Origin: Streptomyces sp. NBC_01262 | Lineage (GTDB): Bacteria > Actinomycetota > Actinomycetes > Streptomycetales > Streptomycetaceae | NCBI RefSeq assembly: GCF_036226365.1 | Contig: NZ_CP108462.1 | Coordinates: 62,001 to 126,000 of the forward strand | Length of the DNA stretch: 64,000 bases | Direction: 5' to 3' | In this document: positions 54,712 to 63,846 of the stretch, piece by piece | How positions within the stretch are numbered: position 1 is the first letter of the stretch | Layout: each line of letters starts with the position of its first letter | Notes under the pieces: generated by a model | The model's database searches: none | What the model saw: only the letters and a program-made list of their open reading frames with translations | What the model was told of the DNA's origin: nothing | Program-made: the position numbers and the translations under genes

Positions 54712-55926
54712 ATGATCCGTGCGTACAAGTTCCTCATGCGGCCCACCGTCCGCCAGGAACAGGCGCTGGGCGAGATGCTGCGGGATCACTGCTCCCTCTA
54801 CAACGGGGCCTTGCAGGAACGGCGTGACGCCTACCGGCACGTCTCCAAAACCAGCGTCAAATACGGCATGCAATCCGCGCAGCTCAAGGACATCCGGGCA
54901 GTCGACCCGGAGCGTCAGGGCCGCTGGTCGTTCTCCTCGCAGCAGGCCACGCTGCGCCGCCTGGACAAGGCGTTCACCGCGTTCTTCCGCCGCGTCACGT
55001 CCGGTGACACGCCCGGCTACCCGCGCTTTCGCGGAGTGAACTGGTTCGACACAGTGGACTTCCCCAAGGACGGCGACGGTTGCCGCTGGGACTCCACCCC
55101 CCACGGCACCGTCACCCGAGTCCGGCTCCAGGGTGTCGGGCACGTCAAGGTCAACCGGCACCGGCCGGTGGTCGGCAGGGTCAAGACGGTGTCGGTCAAG
55201 CGTGAGGGCCGTCGGTGGTTCGTCGTGCTGACCGCCGAGCGGGACCAGCCTGATCCGCTGCCCGCGACCGGCAGCGTGGTCGGCATCGACCTGGGCATCG
55301 CCAGCTTCCTCGCCGACTCAAACGGCGCCTTCGTGCCCAACCCGCGCCACGGCCGCCGCGCCGCCGTCAAGCTGGAATCCGCACAGCAGGCTGTGTCCCG
55401 GTTCCCCCGTGTCCGCCGGGACAAGCGCACCCGCAACCACCAGCGGGCCGTGGACAAGGTCGCGGGGCTGCACGGCAAGGTCCGGCGCCAACGGCTCGAC
55501 CACGCGCACAAGACCGCTCTCGGCCTGGTCCGTGTGCATGACTTCATCGCGCACGAAGACCTCAAGATCCGCAACATGACCAGGTCGCCCGCATCCAAGC
55601 CCGACCCTGACCAGCCGGGCACCTTCCTGCCCAACGGGTCCGCCGCGAAGGCCGGGCTCAACCGCAGTATTTCTGACGCCGGATGGGGGGTGTTCCTGAC
55701 GATCCTGCACGCCAAGGCTGAAAGCGCCGGACGGGAAGTGATCGCCGTGGACCCCCGCAACACCTCCCGCACCTGCCCCGAATGCGGGCACGTCTCAGCG
55801 GAGAACCGGCCCACACAGGAGAAGTTCCACTGCCAGTCGTGCGGCCACACCGCGCACGCTGACACCGTGGGCGCTCTCAACGTTCTACGGGCCGGGCTGG
55901 TCCGTCGCGACGCCGACCCGGCTTAG
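54712..55926 (+). CDS. tnpB: TnpB RNA-guided nuclease of IS605 type
   Basis: About 404 residues; ATG 54712 preferred, GTG 54703 possible. RuvC triad: GIDLGIASF (Asp), FIAHEDLKIRNM (Glu) and HADTVGALN (Asp). The zinc finger TCPECGH / CQSCGH lies between the last two. The N-terminal helical/REC part FLMRPTVRQEQALGEMLRDH is intact, so the nuclease looks complete. TnpB cuts the donor site after excision, guided by RNA from the element right end. Confidence 0.93.
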   Translation: MIRAYKFLMRPTVRQEQALGEMLRDHCSLYNGALQERRDAYRHVSKTSVKYGMQSAQLKDIRAVDPERQGRWSFSSQQATLRRLDKAFTAFFRRVTSGDTPGYPRFRGVNWFDTVDFPKDGDGCRWDSTPHGTVTRVRLQGVGHVKVNRHRPVVGRVKTVSVKREGRRWFVVLTAERDQPDPLPATGSVVGIDLGIASFLADSNGAFVPNPRHGRRAAVKLESAQQAVSRFPRVRRDKRTRNHQRAVDKVAGLHGKVRRQRLDHAHKTALGLVRVHDFIAHEDLKIRNMTRSPASKPDPDQPGTFLPNGSAAKAGLNRSISDAGWGVFLTILHAKAESAGREVIAVDPRNTSRTCPECGHVSAENRPTQEKFHCQSCGHTAHADTVGALNVLRAGLVRRDADPA

Positions 55927-55966
55927 CGAGAAGCCCCCGGATTCATCCGGGGGAGGAGTCACGTCC

Positions 55967-56010
55967 TCGGCTGTCTGGTACGCCTTGCGGACGATCTGTT
56001 CGTTGTTCAT
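55967..56010 (-). pseudogene. SnoaL-like gene start, cut by IS605 element
   Basis: From ATG 56010 (GGAGGA 7 nt upstream) the frame reads MNNEQIVRKAYQTAED, a typical SnoaL/NTF2 N-terminus, then runs into the IS right end. It would have been the gene following the AKR at 56030 in the same operon. The remainder is not found on the other side of the element. Confidence 0.6.
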
Positions 56011-56029
56011 GCCGGTTCCTCCTACGGCC

Positions 56030-56941
56030 TCAGATACTCGGTGTCGGGAAGTGCCGTCTCAGCTCCGCACGGGCCGCGTCGTCGAGACCGGTGCCGGTGG
56101 CGGCGAGGTTCTCGGCCAGATGCGCGCGGGTGCGGGTTCCGGGGATGAGCAGGATGTTCGGGGCGAGGTCGAGCAGCCAGCACAGGGCGATCTGAGCCGG
56201 GGCGGCACCGAGTCGGGCGGCCGGCGCGACGACAGCGGGGTTCCCGAGAATCCGGTGCCGCACCTCACCGGGCCATCCCAGCGGGCAGAACGGAACGAAG
56301 GCGATGTTGCGTTGCGCGCATTCCATGAGGACGTCCATGGACCGCTGGTCCGCCAGGTTGAAGAGGTTCTGCACGCAGACGATCTCCGTCTGCGCGACGG
56401 CTCTCAGCAGCTGCCGCCGGGAGACGTTGCTGAGGCCGACGCCCTCGATGAGCCCTTCTTCGCGGGCCGTGACCAGCGCCGCCAGCTGGGCGTCGAAGCG
56501 GCTGTCCGGTGCCGCGGACCGGTCCGTCATGCGCAGGTTGACGGCCGCCAGACTGCTCACGCCGAGCGTGGCCAGGTTCTCCTCGATGCCCTGGCGAAGC
56601 TGGTGCGGCTCGTCGAAGCGCAGCAAGGAGCCGTCGGCGCCGTGGCGGGCGGCCACCTTGCTCACGATGGCCAGGCCGTCCGGATAGGGGTACAGCGCCT
56701 CCCGGATGAGTTCGTTCACCGTGCCCGCTCCGTAGAACTGCGCGGTGTCGATGTGGTCCACCCCGGCGTCGACCGCCGAGCGCAGCACCCGCAGCGCCTC
56801 GTCGCGGTCACGCGGCGGCCCGAAGATCCCGTCGCCGGCGAGTTGCATCGCGCCGTAGCCGGTCCGGTGCACCCGCCGCGGGCCGAGTGGAAAGGTCCCG
56901 CCGAGCTCCTGCCCGCCTTCTCTCACGCCGTCTCCCCTCAT
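56030..56941 (-). CDS. Aldo/keto reductase (second intact copy)
   Basis: Up to 303 residues. GTG 56926 is the better start because AGGGGAG lies 5 nt before it; ATG 56941 is longer. YGAMQLAGDG, HIDTAQFYGAGTVNELIREA (Asp, Tyr), LAIVSKVAAR (Lys) and the cofactor end LIPGTRTRAHLAENLAATG are clear. The usual His appears altered (AAVNLRMTD where LYQLH is typical), so activity may differ. Formerly upstream of the cut SnoaL gene. Confidence 0.85.
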   Translation of the reverse strand: MRGDGVREGGQELGGTFPLGPRRVHRTGYGAMQLAGDGIFGPPRDRDEALRVLRSAVDAGVDHIDTAQFYGAGTVNELIREALYPYPDGLAIVSKVAARHGADGSLLRFDEPHQLRQGIEENLATLGVSSLAAVNLRMTDRSAAPDSRFDAQLAALVTAREEGLIEGVGLSNVSRRQLLRAVAQTEIVCVQNLFNLADQRSMDVLMECAQRNIAFVPFCPLGWPGEVRHRILGNPAVVAPAARLGAAPAQIALCWLLDLAPNILLIPGTRTRAHLAENLAATGTGLDDAARAELRRHFPTPSI

Positions 56942-57048
56942 ACGGTGGACGACCTCGATACGCCCTTCGGCACATGTTCAGGATCACTGCCGTGCAGGTG
57001 ACAGGGCATCGCCGGGATGCGGTGATTCCCGTCGGCTAGGCTGGCCGC

Positions 57049-59739
57049 GTGCCCAAAGGACATGGCGCCAGGCCCGGCCTGCCGGCCACAGCGGGTTCAG
57101 GCCGTACACCGGGGCGGGGCCGGCCCGGTCTCATCGACCGCCGCGACCTGGTCGCCGCCCTGGACCGCGCGGCCGGCAAACAGGTGACGATGATCTCCGC
57201 ACCCGCCGGCAGCGGAAAGACGTCACTGCTGCGCGCCTGGGCGGACCGGCCGGGACAAGGCCGCCGTATCGCGTTCATGTCCGTACGGCCGGGACAGCAG
57301 GACGCGCAACTGTTCTGGCTCGCCCTGCTGGACGCGGTCCGCGCCGCGGCCGGCACCGAGGGCGCCGCGGAGCCGCCTGCCACGACGCCCGGCTTCAACG
57401 GCGGCGCCATGATGGACAAGGTCCTGTCCGAGATCGAGGCATCCGGCGGACCCTTCTTCCTCGTCATCGACGACCTGCACGAACTCGGCTCCGCAGAGGC
57501 CGCCGAACAGCTCACCGCCCTGCTGACGGGCCTGCCCCCTGACGTCCACGCGATCGTGGCCACCCGCCACGACCCGCCGCTGCACCTGCACAAGCTGCGG
57601 CTGGCCGGGGAACTGGCCGAGATCCGCGCCGCGCAACTGCGCTTCACCGAGGCCGAGACCCGTGACCTCCTCGCCGCTTCCGCAGTGGCGCTGCCCGACC
57701 ATGTGGCCGCTCTGCTGCACCGGCGTGCCGAGGGCTGGGCGGCCGGGCTGCGGCTCGCCGTGCTCTCCCTGGCCGGGCACCCGGATCCCGAACGGTTCGT
57801 CGCCGAGTTCTCCGGCAGTCACCGTACGGTCGCCGAGTACCTGATGGCGGAGATGCTGGAGCGGCAGCCGGCCGAGGTGCAACGCCTGCTGCTGCGCACC
57901 TCCCTGCCCGACCGGGTCAACGGCGAACTGGCCGATCTGCTCACCGGTGCGGCCGGTTCGGAACGCATCCTGCTGGAGCTGGAGGACGCCAACGCGTTCG
58001 TCGTGTCGCTCGACCCCGGCCGCACCTGGTTCCGCTACCACCACCTGTTCGCCGACCTGCTCCGGCTGGAGCTGCGCCGCACCTGCCCGGAAGCCATCCC
58101 GGAACTGCACCGGCTGGCCGCGCGCTGGTTCGCCGAACACGGCCAGGCCGCCGATGCGGTCCGGCACCTGCAAGCCGCCGGCGACCGGGCCGAGGCGGCC
58201 CGCCTGCTCACCGACCACACCGTCAGCCTCACGCTCGACGGACAGGCCGGAACCGTGGTGGCGCTGCTGCGCGCCTTCCCGGCCCGTACCGGCGAGGACT
58301 CCCCGGAACTGGCCCTGGTGTACGCCAATGCCGAGATGCACCAGCACCGCCTGGAGGAGGCCCAGGCACACCTGGAGATCGCCAGGGCGTACGCCGCCAC
58401 GACACCGCCCGACCGCCGGCCAAGGCTGCGGACGGCGATCGCGTCCCTGGACCTGCTGCTGGCCCGGCTGCGCGGGCACTTCGACGCCGTCTTCGAGCAG
58501 GCCGACGCGCTGCCCTCCCCCGCGACCGGCCAGTCCAACACCGAGATCGCGCTCGCCGGCGACCTACGAGCCCTCGTGCTCCTGAATCTGGGCGTCACCG
58601 AGGCCTGGTCGCTGCGGCTCGCCGACAGTGAGCGGCATCTTCTGGAGGGCGCCGCGCTCGCCCGTGACATCGGCCGCCCCTATCTGGAGGTCGCCTGTCG
58701 CGCCCACCTGGGATTCGTCTCGATCAACCGCTCTCTCGCCCTGGTGCGGGAGCGCTGTGAGGAGGCCGTGGCGCTGGCCGCCCGGTACGGCTGGGAGTCG
58801 GAGGCGGTGATCGCTCCCGCACAGGCGTCCTTGGCCGGGGCGCTGATCTGTACGGGCGAGTTCGACCGCGGCGAACAGTGGCTGGACCGCGCTCGCAGCG
58901 TCACGCGGTCCGAGGGTGAGCCCGGCGTCCGGCTGCTGGTGCGTCTGGTCTCCGCGATGCTCGCGGCGGCGCGCGGCCGGCACCGCGACGTACTGGCCGA
59001 GTTGACCGCCGCCGCGCAGGTGCAGGCAGACATGGTGGGCCGGCACGGGCTGTCCTCCCGGGTGACCGCCTGGACGATGGCCACTCAGGCCCGGCTCGGG
59101 ATGGCCGACCGGGCGCGGACGACGCTCGCCGCCCTCGACGACCGGCAGGCCGCCGCCGCAGAGATCCGCACCGCGGCCGCGGTGATCCGCCTCGCCGAGC
59201 AGGACCCCGCCGGCGCCCGTCGCGAGCTCCGGCCGGTCCTGGACGGCGCCGCCACCGGCAGCTCCCTCCTCACCCCGATCGAGGCCCGGCTCGTGGACGC
59301 GCTCGCCTGCCGCGATCTCGATGACGATCACGCGGCGGCGTCCGCCGTCGAGCAGGCGCTGAACCTCGCCGAGCCGGACCGGATCATCCTTCCGTTCGCC
59401 ACGACCGGCGCCTGGGAACTGCTCAGGGCACTGCCGCACAGGACATCGCACGCCGCGCTGGTCTCCGACATCCTCGACGCCGTCCGCGGCGACTCCCCGG
59501 CCGGGCCGAACCGGCCGGCCGCGGGGCCGGCGGAGGAGCTCAGCCCGAGCGAGCTGCGCGTCCTGCGCTACCTGCCGACGAACCTCACCCGGCCCGAGAT
59601 CGCCGCCGAGCTGTCGGTCTCGCTCAACACCGTCAACACCCACGTCCGGCGGATCTACGCCAAGCTCGGCGCCGGGGACCGGTCCTCGGCGGTGCAGCGC
59701 GGCCGTGAGCTGCGGCTGTTGTCCAACGGCCGTGCCTGA
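57049..59739 (+). CDS. LAL/MalT-type LuxR transcriptional regulator
   Basis: 896 residues from a GTG. Walker A MISAPAGSGKTSLLRAW (residues 45-61) and Walker B FFLVIDDLHELG show a STAND ATPase. A TPR-like helical middle follows, then a C-terminal LuxR HTH: LSPSELRVLRYLPTNLTRPE, IAAELSVSLNTVNTHVRRIY. This is the usual length for activators of catabolic or secondary-metabolite operons. The following three genes on the same strand, including a hydrolase and a GMC oxidoreductase, are likely targets. Confidence 0.92.
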   Translation: MPKGHGARPGLPATAGSGRTPGRGRPGLIDRRDLVAALDRAAGKQVTMISAPAGSGKTSLLRAWADRPGQGRRIAFMSVRPGQQDAQLFWLALLDAVRAAAGTEGAAEPPATTPGFNGGAMMDKVLSEIEASGGPFFLVIDDLHELGSAEAAEQLTALLTGLPPDVHAIVATRHDPPLHLHKLRLAGELAEIRAAQLRFTEAETRDLLAASAVALPDHVAALLHRRAEGWAAGLRLAVLSLAGHPDPERFVAEFSGSHRTVAEYLMAEMLERQPAEVQRLLLRTSLPDRVNGELADLLTGAAGSERILLELEDANAFVVSLDPGRTWFRYHHLFADLLRLELRRTCPEAIPELHRLAARWFAEHGQAADAVRHLQAAGDRAEAARLLTDHTVSLTLDGQAGTVVALLRAFPARTGEDSPELALVYANAEMHQHRLEEAQAHLEIARAYAATTPPDRRPRLRTAIASLDLLLARLRGHFDAVFEQADALPSPATGQSNTEIALAGDLRALVLLNLGVTEAWSLRLADSERHLLEGAALARDIGRPYLEVACRAHLGFVSINRSLALVRERCEEAVALAARYGWESEAVIAPAQASLAGALICTGEFDRGEQWLDRARSVTRSEGEPGVRLLVRLVSAMLAAARGRHRDVLAELTAAAQVQADMVGRHGLSSRVTAWTMATQARLGMADRARTTLAALDDRQAAAAEIRTAAAVIRLAEQDPAGARRELRPVLDGAATGSSLLTPIEARLVDALACRDLDDDHAAASAVEQALNLAEPDRIILPFATTGAWELLRALPHRTSHAALVSDILDAVRGDSPAGPNRPAAGPAEELSPSELRVLRYLPTNLTRPEIAAELSVSLNTVNTHVRRIYAKLGAGDRSSAVQRGRELRLLSNGRA

Positions 59740-59802
59740 GCGTCCTACGATCACCGGAATCCGGTGACGCGGACTCACCCGGCCGCGTAAGACCGTGGGC
59801 GC

Positions 59803-60051
59803 ATGGGTGATGACCCCGTCCTCTATCAGATCCGGGTCGACGGCCACCTCGGCCCCACCCTGCTGACGGCGTTCCCGGCGCTCGTGCCGGAGCAGCAGGG
59901 CGCCGAGACCGTGCTCACCGGGCTGCTGCCGGACACCGCGGCGCTCTTCGGCGTCCTCTCCGAGATCGAGGCCCTCGGCCTCGATCTCCTCGAAGTCCGC
60001 AGAGTGAGTGTGCGACCGAACCACCCCCCGCCGAAGGGAGATGCTCCGTGA
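59803..60051 (+). CDS. Small hypothetical protein linked to LuxR locus
   Basis: 82 residues, beta-alpha pattern: YQIRVDGHLGPTLLTAFPAL, VLTGLLPDTAALFGVLSEIE and ALGLDLLEVRRVSV. Streptomyces LAL loci commonly carry such a protein. Its end overlaps the GTG of the hydrolase, so it is coupled to that gene. Function unknown. Confidence 0.75.
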   Translation: MGDDPVLYQIRVDGHLGPTLLTAFPALVPEQQGAETVLTGLLPDTAALFGVLSEIEALGLDLLEVRRVSVRPNHPPPKGDAP

Positions 60052-60959
60052 GCACCGAGCAACAACAGGCCCTCGACGCGATCCTGCGTCAGTCCGCCTT
60101 CCCCGTCGACAGCGATGTCGGCGAACTACGGCGCCTGTTGCGTGAGTTGACGTCGGCGCAGCCTCTGCCCGCCGAAGTGACGGTGAAATCGTCCGCGTTG
60201 GGTGGTGTTCCCGTCGCCGAGATCACGGTCGACGGAGTCGAACCCCGGTACGTCGTTGTGTACTTCCACGGCGGCGTCTACGTCCTGGGGGACGCCGTCA
60301 GCGCGGCCGGCCTGGCCGCGCAGGTCGGCCGGCGCACCAGCGCCACGGTGTTCTCCGTCGACTACCGGCTCGCCCCCGAGCATCCGTATCCGGCAGCGGT
60401 GGACGACGCCCTGGCGGTCTACGAAGCCCTCCTGGGCGAAGGCGTCGCGCCCTCGGACATCGTCTTCGCGGGCGAGTCCGCCGGCGGTGGACTCGCCGTC
60501 GCCACCCTGGTCAACGCCCGCGATCACGGGCTGCCCCTGCCGGCCGCGGCCTTCGTCATGTCGCCGTACGTCGACCTCACCCTCGCCGGGGCCACCGTCG
60601 ACACCAGGCGAGCGGCCGACCCGCTGCTCAGCCGGGAGCTCCTCGAACCCCGGATCACCGACTACACGGCGGGACAGGACGCCGCTCTCGGCCTGATCAG
60701 CCCCGTCTTCGCGGACCTGTCCGGCCTGCCGCCCCTCATCATCCAGGTCGGAAGCAACGAGGTCCTCCTCGACGACGCCGTACGCCTCGCCCGGCAAGCC
60801 GCCGTCGCGGACGTGGAGGTCACCCTGGACGTCACCCCTGGGGTGCCGCACGTCTTCCAGGCCTACGGTCCGCTTCTGAACGAAGCGACCGCCGCACTGG
60901 ACAGGGCCGGGCAGTTCCTGGCCGCGCGGCTCACCGGTGCACAACGCGTCGCCGGATAG
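60048..60959 (+). CDS. Alpha/beta hydrolase (HSL family)
   Basis: 303 residues from a GTG overlapping the previous stop. Oxyanion motif YFHGGVYVLGD (HGG), nucleophile GESAGGGLAV (GxSxG), and a late acid/base set: LLDDAVRLAR (Asp) and PGVPHVFQAY (His). Short- to medium-chain ester hydrolase of the hormone-sensitive lipase type. Precedes the GMC oxidoreductase by 79 bp, so ester cleavage followed by alcohol oxidation is a reasonable pathway guess. Confidence 0.92.
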   Translation: MSTEQQQALDAILRQSAFPVDSDVGELRRLLRELTSAQPLPAEVTVKSSALGGVPVAEITVDGVEPRYVVVYFHGGVYVLGDAVSAAGLAAQVGRRTSATVFSVDYRLAPEHPYPAAVDDALAVYEALLGEGVAPSDIVFAGESAGGGLAVATLVNARDHGLPLPAAAFVMSPYVDLTLAGATVDTRRAADPLLSRELLEPRITDYTAGQDAALGLISPVFADLSGLPPLIIQVGSNEVLLDDAVRLARQAAVADVEVTLDVTPGVPHVFQAYGPLLNEATAALDRAGQFLAARLTGAQRVAG

Positions 60960-61038
60960 CGGGAGGCGCAGGACGTTTCGCGCGCATGCGCCCGCCCGCC
61001 CGACCGACCGTCCGTCCGCAAAACACAAGGAGATCGCC

Positions 61039-62553
61039 ATGTCCGACGTACTCCCGACTGCCGACGTGGTTGTCGTCGGCGGAGGCTCAGCCGGCGCGGT
61101 CCTCGCCGCCCGCCTCAGCCAGGACCCCGCGCGAACGGTCCTGCTGCTGGAGGCCGGGCGTGTCTATGCCGCCGACGCCTACCCGCCCGCCCTGCTCGAC
61201 GCGAACAGGATCGCGGACCCGGATCACGACTGGGGCTACACCTCGCGCGGCACCGACCGGGCGCCACAGCTACCGACCCCACGCGGCAAGGTGCTCGGGG
61301 GCAGCTCCGCGGTGAACGCCTGTGTCGCGCTGCGCGCCCGCGCCGCCGACTTCGCCAAGTGGGGCGAGCACGGCGCCGAGGGCTGGTCCTACGACGACGT
61401 GCTCCCGGCCTTCAAGCTGCTGGAGAACACCCCCACCGGCGATGACGCCTACCACGGGCGGACCGGCCCGCTGCCGATCCGGCAGCGCACGGACAGCGAA
61501 CTGACCCCGTCGCTGCGGGGATTCGTCGAGGCTGCCGTCGCGCACGGCTTCAAGCGCGTGCACGACTTCAACGGCGCCGAGCAGAACGGCGCCGACGGCT
61601 ACCCGGTCGACGTGGTCGACGGAATCCGGCAGAACACGGGCCTGGTCTACCTCACCGCCGAGGTACGCCGACGCCCCAACCTCACCATCCGCGGCGGGGT
61701 CGACATCGACCGCGTCCTCTTCGACGACACGACCGCCACCGGCGTCCTCGCCGCGGACGGCACGCGGTACCGGGGCCGCGAAGTGATCCTCTGCGGCGGC
61801 GCCTACGGCAGCCCTGCCGTCCTGCTGCGCTCCGGAATCGGCCCGGCCGCCGACCTGACCGCACTGGGCATCCCCGTCGTCGCCGACCTGCCCGTCGGCC
61901 TGCGCCTTCAGGACCAGGTGGGCTACTACAACGCCTACGCGCTGGCCCCCGGCCACCTGGAGATGACCCCGGCGGTGGGCTCCCTCCTGTGGACGGCCTC
62001 CAGCGAGGCCATCGGCGACGAACTGGACCTCCACGTCACCGCCACCCACCTGATGGACGGCTCCTACAGCCCCACCGGAGGGGCGATCGTACTGATGGCC
62101 GCCCTCGTCCAGCCCGAGTCGACGGGAACGCTGAAGCTGGCCTCCCGGGATCCCGGCGACGCCCCGCTCATCGACGGCAATTTCCTCGGCACCGATCGCG
62201 ATGCCCGGCGCATGCTCGAAGGCGTCAAACTCGGGCGCGCCCTCGCCCGCAACCCGGCCTTCGCACCTTTCGTCGCGGCAGAGATGGCCCCCGGTGACGC
62301 GGTCACCGACGACGACGCCCTGACCCGGATCATCGCCGAGAATCCCGCCATCTACGGCCACCCCACCTCCACAGTGCCGATGGGCGGCCCCGGCGACCCA
62401 TGGGCCGTCGTCGATTCCGTCGGCGCCGTCAAGGGCGTCAGCGGGCTGCGGGTGGCCGATGCGTCGATCATCCCCGAGGTGCCCTCCTCGACCACCAACG
62501 TCACCGTCATCATGGTGGCCGAACGCATCTACCAGCGCGTCTACGCCGGCTGA
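61039..62553 (+). CDS. GMC-family FAD oxidoreductase
   Basis: 504 residues from ATG 61039 (AAGGAG 8 nt upstream). FAD-binding VVVGGGSAGAVLAARLS, LLLEAGR, the GMC signature PRGKVLGGSSAVNACVAL and the C-terminal YGHPTSTVPMGG (catalytic His) with VADASIIPEVPSSTTNVTVI. Related enzymes include choline and alcohol oxidases/dehydrogenases. Downstream of the hydrolase and likely under the LAL regulator. No membrane anchor. Confidence 0.93.
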   Translation: MSDVLPTADVVVVGGGSAGAVLAARLSQDPARTVLLLEAGRVYAADAYPPALLDANRIADPDHDWGYTSRGTDRAPQLPTPRGKVLGGSSAVNACVALRARAADFAKWGEHGAEGWSYDDVLPAFKLLENTPTGDDAYHGRTGPLPIRQRTDSELTPSLRGFVEAAVAHGFKRVHDFNGAEQNGADGYPVDVVDGIRQNTGLVYLTAEVRRRPNLTIRGGVDIDRVLFDDTTATGVLAADGTRYRGREVILCGGAYGSPAVLLRSGIGPAADLTALGIPVVADLPVGLRLQDQVGYYNAYALAPGHLEMTPAVGSLLWTASSEAIGDELDLHVTATHLMDGSYSPTGGAIVLMAALVQPESTGTLKLASRDPGDAPLIDGNFLGTDRDARRMLEGVKLGRALARNPAFAPFVAAEMAPGDAVTDDDALTRIIAENPAIYGHPTSTVPMGGPGDPWAVVDSVGAVKGVSGLRVADASIIPEVPSSTTNVTVIMVAERIYQRVYAG

Positions 62554-62739
62554 CCGGCCGGGCCGGCGGGCGCGGATGGAGGGTGACCGCACGATCACCC
62601 GGGCCGTCTGCAGGGCGGCGCCCAGATCCTTGGCCTGCTCGCGCACCGGGGGTTCCAGCGCGTGGCGCAGCGCTGTCCACACCGGTTCGTCCTGCGGTCG
62701 CCGGGGCTGCGCAGGGGCGGCGGAGCAGGGCCGCCCGGG

Positions 62740-63145
62740 TCACGGACTGCTGGGCGGGTGTTCCGTGACCTGTTCGGCCCAGATGGTCTTGCCCGTGCTG
62801 GTGTAACGGGTGCCCCATCGCTGGGTGAGCTGGGCGACGAGGAACAGGCCGCGGCCTCCTTCGTCGAAGACGCGGGCGCGGCGCAGGTGCGGGGCGGTGC
62901 TGCTGCCGTCGGAAACCTCGCAGATGAGGCTGCGGTCGTGGATCAGCCGAAGCCGGATGGGGGGCCGGCCGTAGCGCAGGGCGTTGGTGACGAGTTCGCT
63001 GACCACCAGTTCCGTGGTGAACGCCTCCTCCTCCAGCCCCCACGCGGTGAGCCGGTCGGTGGCCCGCTTGCGTGCCTCGGCCACGACGGAGGGATCGCCG
63101 GTCAGGTCCCAGGAGGCGACGTCGTGCGGGTCCCTTCGCGGCCCC
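62740..63145 (-). pseudogene. SpoIIE/RsbU-type phosphatase, C-terminal ATPase fragment
   Basis: VASWDLTGDPSVVAEARKRA, LVVSELVTNALRYGRPPIRL (N-box) and EVSDGSSTAPHLRRARVFDE, GGRGLFLVAQLTQRWG form the HATPase domain found at the C-terminus of Streptomyces PAS/GAF/PP2C proteins. The upstream PP2C and sensor domains are gone, since the sequence turns into a different gene at about 63145. Confidence 0.75.
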
Positions 63146-63758
63146 CTCCCCGCTCCCCGGGTGGACCCGCAAACACGTGACGGCGCACGTCGCCGCCAAC
63201 GCCGACGCCCTGGGCAACCTGGTCCAGTGGGCGGCCACGGGCACACCCACCCCGATGTACGCCTCCGCCGAGGAACGAGCGGCGGGCATCACAGAAGGCA
63301 GCCGACAGCCCGGCTCACGGCTCCTCGACTGGCTCCGGCTCTCGGCCCACGCTCTGGAAGAGGCGATGGACCGACTCGACGAGACCCAGTGGAACGCCAA
63401 GGTGGTGACCGCGCAGGGCCGCACCGTACCGGCCACCGAGATCCCGTGGATGCGAGCGCGTGAAGTCTGCGTACACGCCGTGGACCTCGACAACGGGGTC
63501 ACCTTCGCCGACCTCCCCGCCGACTTCCTCGCCGCCCTGTGCGACGACATCGTGGCCAAGCGAGGCGGTGCCCCGGGCCCGGACGTCGTCATCAAGGCGA
63601 CCGACACCGCCGCCCAATGGCACCTACCCGGGTTGAACGCGCCGGTAGGCCCGGTTACGGGACCCCTCGCCCAGATCACGGCCTACCTGGCCGGCCGGGA
63701 CCACTCCGCGACCACGACCGCGGGAGCGGCCGTGCCTGAACTGCCCGCCTGGTTGTGA
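63145..63758 (+). pseudogene. Maleylpyruvate isomerase-family protein, N-terminal truncated
   Basis: PLPGWTRKHVTAHVAANADA (metal-binding His helix), LDWLRLSAHALEEAMDRLDE, PWMRAREVCVHAVDLDNGVT and the C-terminal GRDHSATTT match mycothiol-dependent maleylpyruvate isomerases. About 35 N-terminal residues are missing at the junction with the phosphatase fragment. No obvious start codon; an internal GTG at 63178 could give a shorter product. Confidence 0.75.
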
Positions 63759-63794
63759 CCGCACGACAGGACGGCCTGAGGGCGTGACCCCGGG

Positions 63795-63846
63795 GGCCCG
63801 CCGCCGACAGGAGGGGGGGGTGGCCGGCGGCGGGCCGCCCTCACTC
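63795..63846 (+). terminator. GC hairpin after the isomerase gene
   Basis: GGCCCGCCGCCG (63795-63806) pairs perfectly with CGGCGGCGGGCC (63835-63846) around a loop with eight G. The remaining bases to 64000 show no supported gene. Confidence 0.65.

Larger units (their letters stand above)
54133..55966. mobile_element. IS200/IS605-type element (tnpA + tnpB)
   Basis: Subterminal hairpins mark both ends: left CCCCGGCT-TC-AGCCGGGG (about 54149-54166), right CCCCCGGAT-TC-ATCCGGGGG (about 55937-55956). They enclose divergent tnpA and tnpB. No target duplication is expected for this single-strand HUH mechanism. The right-end region downstream of tnpB should specify the omega RNA, with its guide read from the flank beyond about 55966. 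Exact cleavage points were not determined. Confidence 0.8.
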
